NCBI GenBank assembly: GCA_016787065.1
Contig: JAEUVD010000002.1
Span: 361,898 to 425,897 of the forward strand
DNA: 64,000 nucleotides
From: Chitinophagaceae bacterium
GTDB lineage: Bacteria > Bacteroidota > Bacteroidia > Chitinophagales > Chitinophagaceae
Direction of reading: 5' to 3'
Part shown: positions 43,842 to 55,600 of the stretch, piece by piece
Numbering within the stretch: position 1 is the first letter of the stretch
Layout of the letters: each line of letters begins with the position of its first letter
Translations under genes and position numbers: made by a program
Notes under the pieces: model-generated
Told to the model about the DNA's origin: nothing
Database searches by the model: none
Seen by the model: the letters and a program-made list of their open reading frames with translations, nothing else

Positions 43842-44858
43842 TTACTGCGCTTTATCGGCAGCAACTTTAGCTGTAATTTTTTGTTCAATTTCAGCGGCCA
43901 TTTCTGGATTATCGAACAGAAGTTGTTTTACAGAATCTCTACCCTGTCCGAGTTTATTAGAATCATAAGCATACCAAGAACCACTTTTCTGAATGATATT
44001 ATGTTCAACGCCGAGGTCTATAATTTCGCCCACCTTACTAATACCTTCTCCGAAAATGATATCAAATTCAGCCTGACGGAACGGAGGAGCCACTTTATTT
44101 TTTACCACCTTTACACGTGCGCGGTTACCAATGGCTTCTTCGCCATCTTTAATCTGACTGATACGACGAATATCTAAACGAACAGAAGCGTAGAATTTCA
44201 ACGCATTACCTCCGGTTGTTGTTTCCGGGTTTCCGAACATTACTCCAATTTTTTCGCGCAGCTGATTAATAAAAATGCAACAACAGCCGGTACGGTTAAT
44301 GGTTGCGGTTAATTTACGCAATGCCTGACTCATCAAACGGGCTTGTAAACCCATTTTGCTATCACCCATTTCCCCTTCCAACTCTCCTTTCGGAACGAGG
44401 GCGGCAACGGAGTCGATAACCACTAAATCAATAGCTCCGGATGAAATCAAACGATCGGCAATTTCAAGTGCTTGTTCACCATAATCAGGTTGGGAGATTA
44501 AAAGATTATCAATATCAACGCCTAATTTTTTAGCATATGAAGCATCGAAGGCGTGTTCCGCATCAATAAAGGCACAGATACCACCTTTTTTTTGAGCCTC
44601 TGCAATGGCATGCGTTGCTATGGTTGTTTTACCTGAAGATTCCGGTCCGTAGATTTCGATAATTCGTCCACGAGGAAAACCACCAATACCAAGTGCCAGA
44701 TCCAAACCGAGCGATCCGGTGGAAATGCTTTCCATTTCAATAACTTCTTTATCGCCAAGTTTCATGATAGAACCTTTTCCATAGTCCTTATCAATTTTCT
44801 CCATGGTTAGTTTGAGAGCCTTGAGTTTCTCGTTGTCGATTGTTGCTTCTTTTGCCAT
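43842..44858 (-). CDS. recA: Recombinase RecA
   Basis: This 338-aa protein catalyses homologous strand exchange and forms the SOS nucleoprotein filament. Walker [10 protein letters not shown], Walker [13 protein letters not shown], loop L1 [41 protein letters not shown] (L2) and [11 protein letters not shown] are intact. The C-terminal tail is short and less acidic than in E. coli. A TACTTTTG box on the minus strand (44895-44902) lies 36 bases upstream and may be its -7 element. Confidence 0.98.
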   Translation of the reverse strand: MAKEATIDNEKLKALKLTMEKIDKDYGKGSIMKLGDKEVIEMESISTGSLGLDLALGIGGFPRGRIIEIYGPESSGKTTIATHAIAEAQKKGGICAFIDAEHAFDASYAKKLGVDIDNLLISQPDYGEQALEIADRLISSGAIDLVVIDSVAALVPKGELEGEMGDSKMGLQARLMSQALRKLTATINRTGCCCIFINQLREKIGVMFGNPETTTGGNALKFYASVRLDIRRISQIKDGEEAIGNRARVKVVKNKVAPPFRQAEFDIIFGEGISKVGEIIDLGVEHNIIQKSGSWYAYDSNKLGQGRDSVKQLLFDNPEMAAEIEQKITAKVAADKAQ

Positions 44859-44968
44859 ATTAATTTATACTTTGTTAGTTATTGGTTTTCCAACCAAAAG
44901 TATTTCAATCATGCGGTTATAGCGAGTTGTGTGCATAAGTTTTGAACTACTTTTTAGTTGGTTGGTTT

Positions 44969-45000
44969 GTCGGACAGGTTGAAATTTCGACCCATCCGAC
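44969..45000. promoter_or_regulatory. 32-bp imperfect dyad upstream of recA
   Basis: Centred on GAAATTTC, the outer arms GTCGGA and TCCGAC pair perfectly and inner GGT/ACC steps pair again, giving 13 of 16 matched positions. It lies 111 bases upstream of recA and 261 bases before the divergent adhesin gene. It is a candidate damage-response or global-regulator site. The remaining 400-base gap is AT-rich with no gene. Confidence 0.35.
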
Positions 45001-45260
45001 ACGCCAGTTCTTTTTAATTACTTTATTTACAAGGCAAAGATGAAGGCGGCAGTGCGTAACCAGTTTACGTAGCAAGTATTTTTTTTGAAATAAAATATAT
45101 TTAAAGGAATAAAATATTCATCAACGTGAAGGCCAATAAGGCCTGTAAGGGCACAATAAATATTTTGTAAAATAAAAAAAATAACCTGAAATTTACCGTT
45201 CATAACAAAACGTAGTACCCGAACAACGAGAACATAGTAGGGATTTTAAATTAAAGGAAT

Positions 45261-48200
45261 ATGAAGAAAATTCAACTAGGGATTTTATTGCTCTTACTCA
45301 GTGTGGTTTCCAAAGCGCAATTAACCGGGGTTAAAACCATTCCGGGTGATTATGCCACCCTTGCGGCTGCAATTACTGATTTGAACACGCAGGGCGTTGG
45401 AGCCGGCGGAGTAACCATCAATTTAACGCAAGCTGAAACAGCACCAGCCGGAGGATACCTTATTGGTAGTTTAACGTTGAATGCTTCAACTAATGTTTCC
45501 AATCCGGTTGTAATAAACGGAGGTAATAATGTTATCACGGCCTTTACCGGAACAAGTGCCAATGTGGATGTGGTTGTTAAAGTTGCCGGGGCGGATTATG
45601 TAACCCTAAATCAATTGAATATTCAGGAGAATGCCAGTAATACAACAGCCACGGCGCAAATGGAACGCGGAATTTGGGGTTGTATTTTTTCTCAAAACGA
45701 TGCATGTCAGAATTTAACCATTCAAAATTGTACGGTAAATTTAAGTGGTACAGCAGCCTCTGTGCAAGAAGTTGGAATTTTGATTAATGGCGATATTTAT
45801 ACGTCTACTTCTTCGTTTAGTACGGTTTTCGCAACCTTGCCAACGAATGTTTCCGGCTATCTCAGTAACATAACGGTGAAATCAAATACCATAAATAATT
45901 GCTTTACCGGTATTTATGTTCGTGGAAATTTGCAAGCAGGTTCAGCTAGTGTAACTGCAGTGATGATGGCAACGAATATTACCATTGGTGGTCCTACCCT
46001 GGCGGATGGTAATACAATTTCTAATTTCGGACAATTATCCGGAGGTACTGCCTATGGTATTTTTACTTTAAACATCAACGATCAGCTTGTTCAGAATAAT
46101 ACGATTTCTACGAATCTAAATGCCGGATTATCAACCGCCCAAGCTTCTATTCAAGGAATAAACAGCGGTGTAAGTACGGGTTCCAAAGTGATCAGTAACA
46201 ATGATATTAGTTTACAGAGTTTGGTAGCAGCAAGTACCAATGCGGTAAGTGCTATTATACTAGGTACAAGTAATTTAGTGGGTTATCCTATGAATACGAA
46301 TGTTATTATTAATAATAATAATATTCATGATTTCTCTATCGTAGGAACCGGTACTGTAATTCTAATGCAGCCTACAGCCAATTCAACGGGCGTTTGTAAC
46401 GTTCAGTATAATACGTTTAATAATATTACGCGTTCAGGAGCTAATGGCGCAACCTATGGCGTTCTTGCAGCCTTCAATGGGTCAGGAACACGTTCGATTT
46501 CATATAATACCTTCAATAATATAGCATACACCGCCACTTCTGGAACTACCAGTGTGTTATGTCATTTAATTAATACAGGTAATACCAGCACACTCGCCAC
46601 AACAACAGGTAACAATCCTAGCTTATCATCACAAAGTGGTGAAGTGAAGGGGAACGTATTCGGCACCGTTAATATTGCGGGTACTGGAACAGGAACACAC
46701 AGTATTTATGCTATCGTTAATGCCTTCACTTTCGGTAACTTGAATATTGATTCTAATATGATAAACGGTTTTACTATTGCTACAGCTAATGCAAACTTTG
46801 CAGGAATATACTGTAACAATTTGTTGACTGCTACAACTACAATCTCCCGAAATAGTGTTTCAAATATTAATAAGTCGGTATTGTCTACTGCTGGTGGTTT
46901 AACCATCGACGGTATTGCTATTTTAGGAACAGCCGGTTCAAGAACTTTGATCAACAATATGATCTCAAATATTGTTTGTTCGGCTTGTCATTTAGATAAT
47001 AGTTTGAAAGGAATTAATATTACCGGTGCGGTTAATACGAATCAAATTTATAACAATACTATTTACTTAGGTTCTGCAGGAACTTTAACGTCTTCAGCCA
47101 CCAATTTTGGGGTTTCAGGTATCTCATTTTCGCTGGGTTCAATTGTTGATTTTCGAAATAATATCGTAAACGTCAATGCCACACCAGCCGGAACAGGTAT
47201 TGTGGCCGCAATCCGAAGTGCCGATGCGGGTACTGCCGGAACCGTACCTTCTGGTTATGGTAGCACCTGTAATAACAACGTGTATTACGCACCGAATGCT
47301 GCGAACTCTTATTTCTATGCTGAAGGTTTAGCTTCTGGTACAATTGTAAATGGTTATAGCTTAACGAACGATCCTATTGTAAATACCGGATGTAGCGCAT
47401 TTAAGGCGTTTGCAAGCGGTCGTGAATCAGCTAGTTTCGTGGAAAATAATCTGAGTGCTGTTACCGCTACTACCTTTGCACCTTCCGGAACAAGTTTTGC
47501 GGAAAGTGGCGGACAAACCTTGGCTTTAGTTACAAATGACTATAACTCTGTTGTAAGAAGTATTCCACCGGATATGGGTGCCCTTGAATTTGCCGGTACT
47601 GTTACCGATGCAGCGCCTCCAACGATTAGTTATTCAGCGCCATATTACAGTTTCCTTTGTGTTGGCTTACCTTCTATCAGTGTTAATATTACCGATGTTT
47701 CCGGTGTAAATAATACCGCTGGTACAAAGCCACGTTTGTATTATAAGAAAACAACGGATAACGATGCTTATGCAGGAAATACTTCTGCCGATAACGGTTG
47801 GAAATATGTAGAAGCTTCTAATAGTTCTTCACCATTCAGTTTTACGTTTGATGGAAGTATCTTGCAAACACCTGCTGTGGTAAATGATGTTTTACAATAT
47901 TTTGTTGTAGCACAGGATAATGCAACTATACCTAATTTAGCAGTAAGCTCAGCAGCCTTTGCAGCGGGTTATTGTCCGAGTTCGGTGGCCTTAACAGCAG
48001 CGGCTTTCCCAACACAAAATACCGTTGCAATTAATACCATTTTGTTAGCGAATTATGGTTTAACCACCTTGGTTCCTTCAGCCAATCCGGCGAACGCTTG
48101 CTTAGGCGGTTCAACTGTATTAACCTTGTCTGATACCATTCTTGCTCCGGGTAATATGCCAACAGGTTATTATAATGCTCCATCGCAAATTACAGGTACT

Positions 48201-51200
48201 ACGAACGAAGATATCCGTCGCGTACAAATTGTTGGAACAAGTTTGAATAACAGTTCAACATGTGCTACGACCGGAGGCGGAACGGCGAATGGTTTGCCGG
48301 GTTCAATCTTAAATCGTTACTCAAATTATACGGCTACTGTTGCTCCGGTAACCTTAACGAATGGAACTAACTATTCCTTCAGTTTAGATATATCCAATTG
48401 TACCGCTACAACAAGTACTGGTACAGCGGTATTCATTGATTTGAATAGAAATGGTTCTTTTGAATTTCCTGGTGAACGTATTTACGGTTCAACCACAACA
48501 AGTTCAGTAAATAATTCAACGGTTACTACCATCACATTTAGTTATACTATTCCTGCTGGTACAACGAGTGGTCCTACCTTAATGCGTGTAGTAACTATTC
48601 AGAATGTTGCTGGAAATACAATTACAAATACTTCAACGAGTGCAAACGGAGAGGTGGAAGACTATCAGATCTACCTAAATTCAACTCAAGTTAAATTGGT
48701 GAATAGTTTAGCGAATAACTCTTTTGTATGGACACCATCAACGGATATCGCAACGAATCCGAATCGAACCGTTAATGCTAATAATATTACATCAACAACA
48801 ACCTATACGGTTACATCAACCGACCCGGGTGGTTGTACTGCTTCGGCTACTATTACCGTGAATATGGCAACTCCAGTAGTAGCTACTGGTATTACAGGTA
48901 ACATTTCATATTGTAATTACGCTGGAGCCAATACTACTTTAACTGTAACTACTGCAAATGGGTCAACACCGATTACAGCTACGTGGACTGGTGGCCCGAT
49001 CCAATCAACATCCGGTTTATCAGCTACCGTGAATCCTCCTCAAGGAATAACAACATACACTGTAACTGTAACCGATGCATGCGGAACTTCTGCAACAACT
49101 ACTGTAGATGTAGAAGTTAAACAAGTACCATCGGTAACATTTACACCAGGAAGTGGCCCGGCATGTTCTGGTACAACATCTAACCAAACTGCTGTTGGCG
49201 TAGGCACTAACCCAACCTATTTGTGGATGCCGGGAAGTCTTACTGGCGCAAATCAATCGTTAGCACCAACCATTGCTACTACGTATACGGTTACAATTAC
49301 TTCAAATGGTTGTAGCTCAACGAATACGTTTACACTTACACCTTCCACTACACCAACCATAACAAGCATAACGCCTAATCCTACTTTAGCTTGTGTGGGC
49401 GATTCGGTTCAAATAACTACTGTGGCTACTGCAGGGGTATCCTATTCATGGTCTCCAACTACAGGGTTAAGTAATCCATCCGTTCAAAACCCAAAGGCAG
49501 CACCTTCGGCACCAACGATTTACACGGTTACCGTAACTACTGCCGCCGGTTGTACAAAAACAAATAACGTTTTGGTGAATGTGCATCCGTTAATAACCGG
49601 AACTAAGGGTATAACACCATCTTTAATTTGTGCCGGACAAACAACAACCGTAACGGCAACAGTACCATCGCAGTGTGGAGGTACCACTGCAGGTTTCCAA
49701 CAGGGCTATGCACCTGCTAACTGGACGCTTAGTCAAACTAACTCTAATGGAACTGTTGTAACTACCGGAGCTCCTGCGAATATTCAACTTAAATCAGGAA
49801 CTATCGGTAATGGTAATCCTGGTTCTACCAACTATGCTATTACCGTAGGTTGTAGCGGAACAATTTCCTTCAACTGGAGTTATAGTACACCGGATTTTGC
49901 TTATAACGATTATCCAAAATATAAACTAAATGGTAATGCCGCGGTTATCTTCCCAACCTTTGATATCAACGGAGGAAGTACACAAAGTGGAACCTTTAGT
50001 TTAGCGGTTAGCCCAGGCGACGTATTTATGCTTCAAATGTACACGGAGGATAACGATCCGTTCCAGGCAACAACTACCTTTACTAACTTCTCCGGTCCTG
50101 CCGCTCCGGTTAGTGGAACTGCTTCCATTTGGACTGCAAAAACAGGAGGAACAAACCTTGGTACGCCACCGCAAACCTTTACACCTTCAGCAACTACGAA
50201 ATACTATATTCAATATACACAATCCGGAACAGGATGTGTGAATCCTTTCCGCGATTCAGTAGAGGTTACAGTTAATCCATTACCTACCGTTACCGTAACA
50301 CCTAATCCAGGTGCGGCTGTTTGTTTGGGTAATCCGGTAACATTACAAGGAAGTGGTGCTTCAACATACACTTGGAATGGTGTTGCTTCATCAGGTTCTG
50401 ATACTACGATTGCTCCTGCAGTAGCAGCAACCTATACCGTTGTTGGTACCGATGGCAATGGATGTACAAATTCAGCCACACAACAAATTACAATTAATGC
50501 GCTACCAACGGTAGCGGCTTCGGCTTCACCGAACGATACCGTATGTATTGGTTCTAATGTAACCTTACAAGGTTCAGGCGCAGCAACCTATACTTGGAAC
50601 GGAATTGCAACCAGTGGTTCAGACACTTTATTAGCTCCGGCTACAGCCGGTAGTTATACTGTTGTTGGAACAGATGCCAATGGATGTTCTAATTCGGCAA
50701 CTCAAGAAGTTTGGGTGAATAATCCTATCGTAACCGCAACTGCTAATCCGTCTACTGCTATTTGTTCAGGAAGTCCGGTTACATTACAAGGTGCTGGTGC
50801 CCTAACATATACTTGGGATGGCAATGCCGTAACAGGTTCTGATACCACGTTGAACCCAGCCGTAGCAGGTACATATACCGTTGTAGGTACCGATATAATT
50901 GGCTGTACTTCTTCAGCAACCATTGCTATTACAATTAATGCCTTGCCTTCCGTTACAGCCTCTGTATCAAATGCAACACCATGTGATAATAGCTCTGTAA
51001 TCTTTACTGGAGGTGGTGCAACCACTTATTCTTGGACGAATGGTATAACCGATGGCACACCTTATATTCCAACGGCGGCTACTTATACAGTAACCGGAAC
51101 AGACGGTAATGGTTGTAGTGCTACCGCTTCAGTGAGTGTATCGCCTAATGCTGCAAATGCTGATTTATCGAACGCAACAGCAGGTAATACGTCATCCTTG

Positions 51201-52262
51201 ACCGGAAATAGTACTGGAACTGATAACTATGTACCAGGCGGTAACCAAAACTTTTATACGGGTTCATGTAATCTGATTGCCGGTGTTTATGCTCTAGGTA
51301 GTTTAGGTTCAATTACAGCTGATGTAACGGTTGATGGGTTAAGTCCGTACCCAACACATAATGGTCAACCTTATGTTCGTCGTTGGTTCCAACTAACGCC
51401 AACAACAAACGGACCAGCTACCGTTACTTTCTACCTTACCCAAGATGATTTCGATCAATACAATACTTATGCTACAGCCAATGGATGGCCGTTGTTACCA
51501 ACAGGACCTTCTGATGCAGCCGGTATTGCTAATTTAGTGGTTACGAAAAATGATAATACTGGTTTGGGCAATAACCCTATCGTAATTGTACCAACTTCAG
51601 TTAACTGGAACGCAGTATCTTACTATTGGGAAGTTACTTTGAATACACCTTCTTTCAGTCAATTCCATTTTCATGCTGTAAACCCTGTGAACGCTGCACT
51701 CTCTGTTCAATTGGCTAACTTTAACGGTGATAAATTAGATCAGCAAGATGTACTTACTTGGACTACTTCTTCTGAAACCAATAACGCTTATTTCAACTTG
51801 CAATACAGTGTTGATGGTAAAAATTATACCACATTATCACGCGTGAATTCTAAGGCTAATCAAGGAAATAGTAGTGTAACGTTGAGCTATAGCGCAGTGA
51901 ATACACAGCCTAAAGCCGGACATAATTACTACCGTTTACAACAAGTGGATCTTGATGGGAAATCAAGTATTCATAGTAAGGTTATCGACTTAATTCGCAA
52001 CAACAATGAGAATGTGGTAAGCATCTATCCAAATCCGGTGCAACAGATTTTGAATGTTGAAATCTATACGCCGAAAGCACAACAAGTGATGGTTCGTGTG
52101 ATGGATATGAGTGGACGCATTGTGAAACAAGTTCAAGCGATTTCTACCGAAGGAAACAATGTAATCAGTTTAACCATGAATGATGCTGCACAAGGGTTAT
52201 ACACCTTGGAAACACTCATCAATGGTAAATCGGTTCAGATTAATAAATTCACTAAAGAATAA
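45261..52262 (+). CDS. Giant T9SS-exported beta-helix/Ig-like adhesin
   Basis: This 2333-aa protein has a clear signal peptide (MKKIQLGILLLLLSVVSKAQ). A long Asn/Thr-rich right-handed beta-helix fills about residues 30-780 (repeats such as NTISNFGQLSGGTAYGIFTL). A fold with TISYSAPYYSFLCVG follows, then a GEVED-type domain (TSANGEVEDYQIYLN). Many Ig-like/PKD-like modules with 'TYTVTxTDxxGC' come next, including four near-identical tandem units at 50276-51145. A C-terminal sorting domain (VVSIYPNPVQQILNVEIYTP) closes it. It is expected to be a surface adhesin or gliding-related filament protein. No enzymatic site is visible. Confidence 0.88.
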   Translation: MKKIQLGILLLLLSVVSKAQLTGVKTIPGDYATLAAAITDLNTQGVGAGGVTINLTQAETAPAGGYLIGSLTLNASTNVSNPVVINGGNNVITAFTGTSANVDVVVKVAGADYVTLNQLNIQENASNTTATAQMERGIWGCIFSQNDACQNLTIQNCTVNLSGTAASVQEVGILINGDIYTSTSSFSTVFATLPTNVSGYLSNITVKSNTINNCFTGIYVRGNLQAGSASVTAVMMATNITIGGPTLADGNTISNFGQLSGGTAYGIFTLNINDQLVQNNTISTNLNAGLSTAQASIQGINSGVSTGSKVISNNDISLQSLVAASTNAVSAIILGTSNLVGYPMNTNVIINNNNIHDFSIVGTGTVILMQPTANSTGVCNVQYNTFNNITRSGANGATYGVLAAFNGSGTRSISYNTFNNIAYTATSGTTSVLCHLINTGNTSTLATTTGNNPSLSSQSGEVKGNVFGTVNIAGTGTGTHSIYAIVNAFTFGNLNIDSNMINGFTIATANANFAGIYCNNLLTATTTISRNSVSNINKSVLSTAGGLTIDGIAILGTAGSRTLINNMISNIVCSACHLDNSLKGINITGAVNTNQIYNNTIYLGSAGTLTSSATNFGVSGISFSLGSIVDFRNNIVNVNATPAGTGIVAAIRSADAGTAGTVPSGYGSTCNNNVYYAPNAANSYFYAEGLASGTIVNGYSLTNDPIVNTGCSAFKAFASGRESASFVENNLSAVTATTFAPSGTSFAESGGQTLALVTNDYNSVVRSIPPDMGALEFAGTVTDAAPPTISYSAPYYSFLCVGLPSISVNITDVSGVNNTAGTKPRLYYKKTTDNDAYAGNTSADNGWKYVEASNSSSPFSFTFDGSILQTPAVVNDVLQYFVVAQDNATIPNLAVSSAAFAAGYCPSSVALTAAAFPTQNTVAINTILLANYGLTTLVPSANPANACLGGSTVLTLSDTILAPGNMPTGYYNAPSQITGTTNEDIRRVQIVGTSLNNSSTCATTGGGTANGLPGSILNRYSNYTATVAPVTLTNGTNYSFSLDISNCTATTSTGTAVFIDLNRNGSFEFPGERIYGSTTTSSVNNSTVTTITFSYTIPAGTTSGPTLMRVVTIQNVAGNTITNTSTSANGEVEDYQIYLNSTQVKLVNSLANNSFVWTPSTDIATNPNRTVNANNITSTTTYTVTSTDPGGCTASATITVNMATPVVATGITGNISYCNYAGANTTLTVTTANGSTPITATWTGGPIQSTSGLSATVNPPQGITTYTVTVTDACGTSATTTVDVEVKQVPSVTFTPGSGPACSGTTSNQTAVGVGTNPTYLWMPGSLTGANQSLAPTIATTYTVTITSNGCSSTNTFTLTPSTTPTITSITPNPTLACVGDSVQITTVATAGVSYSWSPTTGLSNPSVQNPKAAPSAPTIYTVTVTTAAGCTKTNNVLVNVHPLITGTKGITPSLICAGQTTTVTATVPSQCGGTTAGFQQGYAPANWTLSQTNSNGTVVTTGAPANIQLKSGTIGNGNPGSTNYAITVGCSGTISFNWSYSTPDFAYNDYPKYKLNGNAAVIFPTFDINGGSTQSGTFSLAVSPGDVFMLQMYTEDNDPFQATTTFTNFSGPAAPVSGTASIWTAKTGGTNLGTPPQTFTPSATTKYYIQYTQSGTGCVNPFRDSVEVTVNPLPTVTVTPNPGAAVCLGNPVTLQGSGASTYTWNGVASSGSDTTIAPAVAATYTVVGTDGNGCTNSATQQITINALPTVAASASPNDTVCIGSNVTLQGSGAATYTWNGIATSGSDTLLAPATAGSYTVVGTDANGCSNSATQEVWVNNPIVTATANPSTAICSGSPVTLQGAGALTYTWDGNAVTGSDTTLNPAVAGTYTVVGTDIIGCTSSATIAITINALPSVTASVSNATPCDNSSVIFTGGGATTYSWTNGITDGTPYIPTAATYTVTGTDGNGCSATASVSVSPNAANADLSNATAGNTSSLTGNSTGTDNYVPGGNQNFYTGSCNLIAGVYALGSLGSITADVTVDGLSPYPTHNGQPYVRRWFQLTPTTNGPATVTFYLTQDDFDQYNTYATANGWPLLPTGPSDAAGIANLVVTKNDNTGLGNNPIVIVPTSVNWNAVSYYWEVTLNTPSFSQFHFHAVNPVNAALSVQLANFNGDKLDQQDVLTWTTSSETNNAYFNLQYSVDGKNYTTLSRVNSKANQGNSSVTLSYSAVNTQPKAGHNYYRLQQVDLDGKSSIHSKVIDLIRNNNENVVSIYPNPVQQILNVEIYTPKAQQVMVRVMDMSGRIVKQVQAISTEGNNVISLTMNDAAQGLYTLETLINGKSVQINKFTKE
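50276..51145 (+). repeat. Four tandem Ig-like repeats (~74 codons each)
   Basis: Units begin with CxGxxVTLQGSG or similar and end with TYTVVGTDxxGC. The DNA marker TTACAAGG recurs at about 50344, 50566 and 50785 with spacing of 222 and 219 bases. The fourth unit has diverged. Such arrays change copy number by recombination. Confidence 0.75.
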
Positions 52263-52282
52263 AATCAATTTTCAATAAATAG

Positions 52283-52310
52283 AAACCCCTCTAGCAGGGG
52301 TTTTTATTTT
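52283..52310 (+). terminator. Terminator after the giant adhesin
   Basis: AAACCCCT (52283-52290) and AGGGGTTT (52296-52303) flank the loop CTAGC, followed by a T-rich run. It begins about 20 bases after the stop codon. It separates the adhesin from the next two-gene unit. Confidence 0.85.
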
Positions 52311-52323
52311 ATAGCTCAAGAAT

Positions 52324-52689
52324 ATGAACAAACATCTTTTCCTTTTATTCTTCCTCTTAGCCGGAGGATTTCTTCAAGCGCAAACAAATTATAGTTTGGA
52401 AGACTATAAAAAGAAACCCTATTGGATTTCCATGATGGATGAAGCTAACCCAAATTATTTTGAAGTGCAGAAGGCCTTCACCGCCTATTGGGAGCATCAT
52501 ACCATGCCGGAAGGCGAAGGCGATATGAATATCAAAGAAAAGGAGAAGAACAAACGACGTTTCAGCAAAAAAGAAATTCGAATAGCTCGTGAAGAAGCCG
52601 CTATGCGCATGGCTATAAAAAAATATCGCTGGTGGATCATGAAAATGGAACCCTTTGTTCAGGATGATGGAAGTATAAAAAGACAATAA
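52324..52689 (+). CDS. Short exported hypothetical protein
   Basis: This 121-aa protein has a signal peptide (MNKHLFLLFFLLAGGFLQAQ) and a charged helical mature part (NIKEKEKNKRRFSKKEIRIA). It includes the pattern DEANPNYFEVQKAFTAYWEH and KYRWWIMKMEP. This small family commonly precedes sortilin-like propeller proteins in Bacteroidota. It lies two bases upstream of the next gene, so it is co-transcribed and probably acts with that protein. Confidence 0.75.
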   Translation: MNKHLFLLFFLLAGGFLQAQTNYSLEDYKKKPYWISMMDEANPNYFEVQKAFTAYWEHHTMPEGEGDMNIKEKEKNKRRFSKKEIRIAREEAAMRMAIKKYRWWIMKMEPFVQDDGSIKRQ

Positions 52690-52691
52690 GT

Positions 52692-55600
52692 ATGAAGAAA
52701 GTAAGTGTTTGTTTTATTTTGGTTTGTTTGTTTTGTAGCAATCTTGTTGCGCAACAGTGGACGGAATTGGGTCCCATTCCTTTTCCCGTAAATGTAAGTG
52801 GTCAAATAAACGGTATCGGCCGTGTTACCCAAATGGTTTTTCATCCAACTTTAGCGCATAAACGCTATGCAACCAGCGCCAGTGGAGGATTGTATTACAG
52901 CAGTGACACCGGGTGGCATTGGCAACGACTTGGAACAGATATGTTCAACCCCTGTAACCTCGCCTCGGTTTGTGTGGATCATGTGAACGATCAGGTATTA
53001 TATGTTAGTACCGGCGATCCGAATTATTATAGTACCGACTATGGTATTTATAAGTCAACCAATGGTGGTGCAACCTGGGCTCCGGCTAATAGTGGTATGG
53101 GCTCGTTGATGGCGGTAGATTTATGGATGCACCCAAGTAACAATCAGTATCTTGTTGCTGCCACAAATAATGGTATTTGGCTTTCTACTGATGGCGCCGT
53201 AACCTGGAATGTGGTTAAAACAGGCGGTGCTTTCACGCACATGAAACAAGTACCAAATACTTCGGTACTGCTTGCTGTAACAGCTAGCTCCGTTTGGAAA
53301 AGTACAAATAACGGAGCCACTTGGAATCAAGTAAACAATATCACGTTTGGCGCAGGAGGAAGCAATGGTATGCGGGTAATGACAAATAAAGTGGCTCCTC
53401 AAACCGTTTATATCATTAGTAATGGAAATAACGGACAGATTTATAAAAGTACCGATACCGGAACCTCGTTTACAAGCATCTATCAGAGTACTACCGAGTG
53501 TTTAGTATGTTACGATGAAGATCCGGTGAATGCCGGACAAGGTAATTACGATTTAGCCGGTGAAGGAGACCCCTTGGATCCAAATCATTTATATGTAGCA
53601 GCACACTGCCTTTGGGAAAGTTCCGACGGCGGTTTAAGTTGGCAACGTAAAACCGATTGGTGGGCACACCTTCATACCGATCATCATCAATTTGTGTTCG
53701 ACCCTTACAACAATCATAAACTCTGGAGTATTAATGATGGTGGAATATGGTTACGACAAGGAACGAATGATAGTTTGTGGAACCCAATGAGCGATGGTAT
53801 TTCTGCTACAGAAATTTATCATGCCGCCAGTTCGCCAACCGACAAGAAATTAATAAGTATCGGAACACAGGATAATGGCGAGTTATATAAGAATCATCAA
53901 GGTTGGTTTACCAATCGTGGTGGTGATTGGACCAGTACGATGTATTTCGATTATAGTTCACAACACCAAGTATACTACATGTCAGACGGGGAACGACGAT
54001 CGTTTGGAAGCTCACCGGGTACAAGCGATTATAATAGCCCGTTTACACCAACGAATAATTCTCGTATTGCCTTTCAAAAATCGTTGCCAGGTTTGGCCAT
54101 TTTAGCCAAGGATACCATTTGGAAAACAACTAATCTGGATGCCGCAACGCCAACATGGTCTGCTGTTTTTGCCATAACAAACCCTATTCGAGATATGGTT
54201 ATCTCCACAGCCGATTCGAATCGTGCTTTTGTAATGCACAATAATAAAATTACCAGAATAGATAATCTACTCACTTCACCAACCGTAACCTCTTATAACC
54301 TACCCGCCTCCGCTTCTGTTCGGGGAAGCATCGCCTCCGTACGCTCCAATATCGATCTGGTTTATATGAGTTGTAATTCAAGGGTTTATCGAAGTACGGA
54401 TGCCGGTGCAAATTGGGTTAACGTAACCTATAACCTACCTGCCACGAATATTCTAAAAATCTATCACGATGATTATTCGTCGAACGAAAGGGTGTTTGTA
54501 TGCAGTGGTTATCGAATATTTACAAAAACGGCAAGCGATACTGTTTGGCAAGACATAAGTTTCAACTTACCAACGATAGCTAATTTAACCGATTTCATGC
54601 TCATTAACGACGGAACTATTGCCTCTAAATTGCGCGTCAGTTATTATGGTAGAGGTGCCTGGGAATATAAATTGTATCCGCAATTACCTCCAATAGCCGA
54701 CTTCCTTCCTCTTAATTCATATATCTGCCCGGGCGATACGTTGCGATTTCTCGATAAAAGTTTCGACGACAGTTTGAGTTATGCGTGGAGTTTTACAGGT
54801 GGAACACCTGCTACTTCAAGTGCTGCAAACCCTTTCGTGGTCTATACTACACCCGGAACTTATCCGGTTAGTTTAACGGTAACCAATGTAAATGGTAGTG
54901 ATACCAAAACGGTAACGGCAGCGGTTACGGTTAGTACCGGTCAGGGCGGAATAGATACAAGTGGTCCAGGTAAAGCAATTTATTTACAAGGTGGAGGTTC
55001 ATCGTATGTTACCATTGAACCCTTAAAGTTGAATAGTAATCAGCTTACCTTTATGTGTTGGATTAAACCAGATGGTGTGCAGCATGATTGGTCGGGTTTG
55101 ATGTTTGGAAGAGGAAACGGAACAACGAGCGGCATGAGTATTAAGGATGATTATGAAATTCGATACCATTGGAATGATGAAGAATATTGGGTAAGCACGG
55201 GTTTATACGCAACACCAAACGAATGGAACCATTGTGCCATGGTGGTTAGTCCTAGTGAAATCCGAATCTACGTGAATGGTAAGGAATTCATACAGAATGG
55301 AAACTATGTAATACAAGAGTTTAATAACACGTTTGCCCTAGGGGCTGATTTGAACGGAGGATCACGAAAATTTAAGGGATGGATTGATGAGGCAGTGATT
55401 TATAAAAAGGCACTGAGTAAAAATGAAATCAGAGAAAAAATGCACCTCATTAAATTTCCGGTACAAGCCCAAGATAGCCTGTTTGCCTATTGGCAATTTA
55501 ATAACCTCAGTGCCGGTAATACGCTCTTGAATAGTGTTCAATGTAAGTATCAAGGACAATGGAATAACTCGGTTCAGTTAGTTACAAGTAGCGGTCCGTT

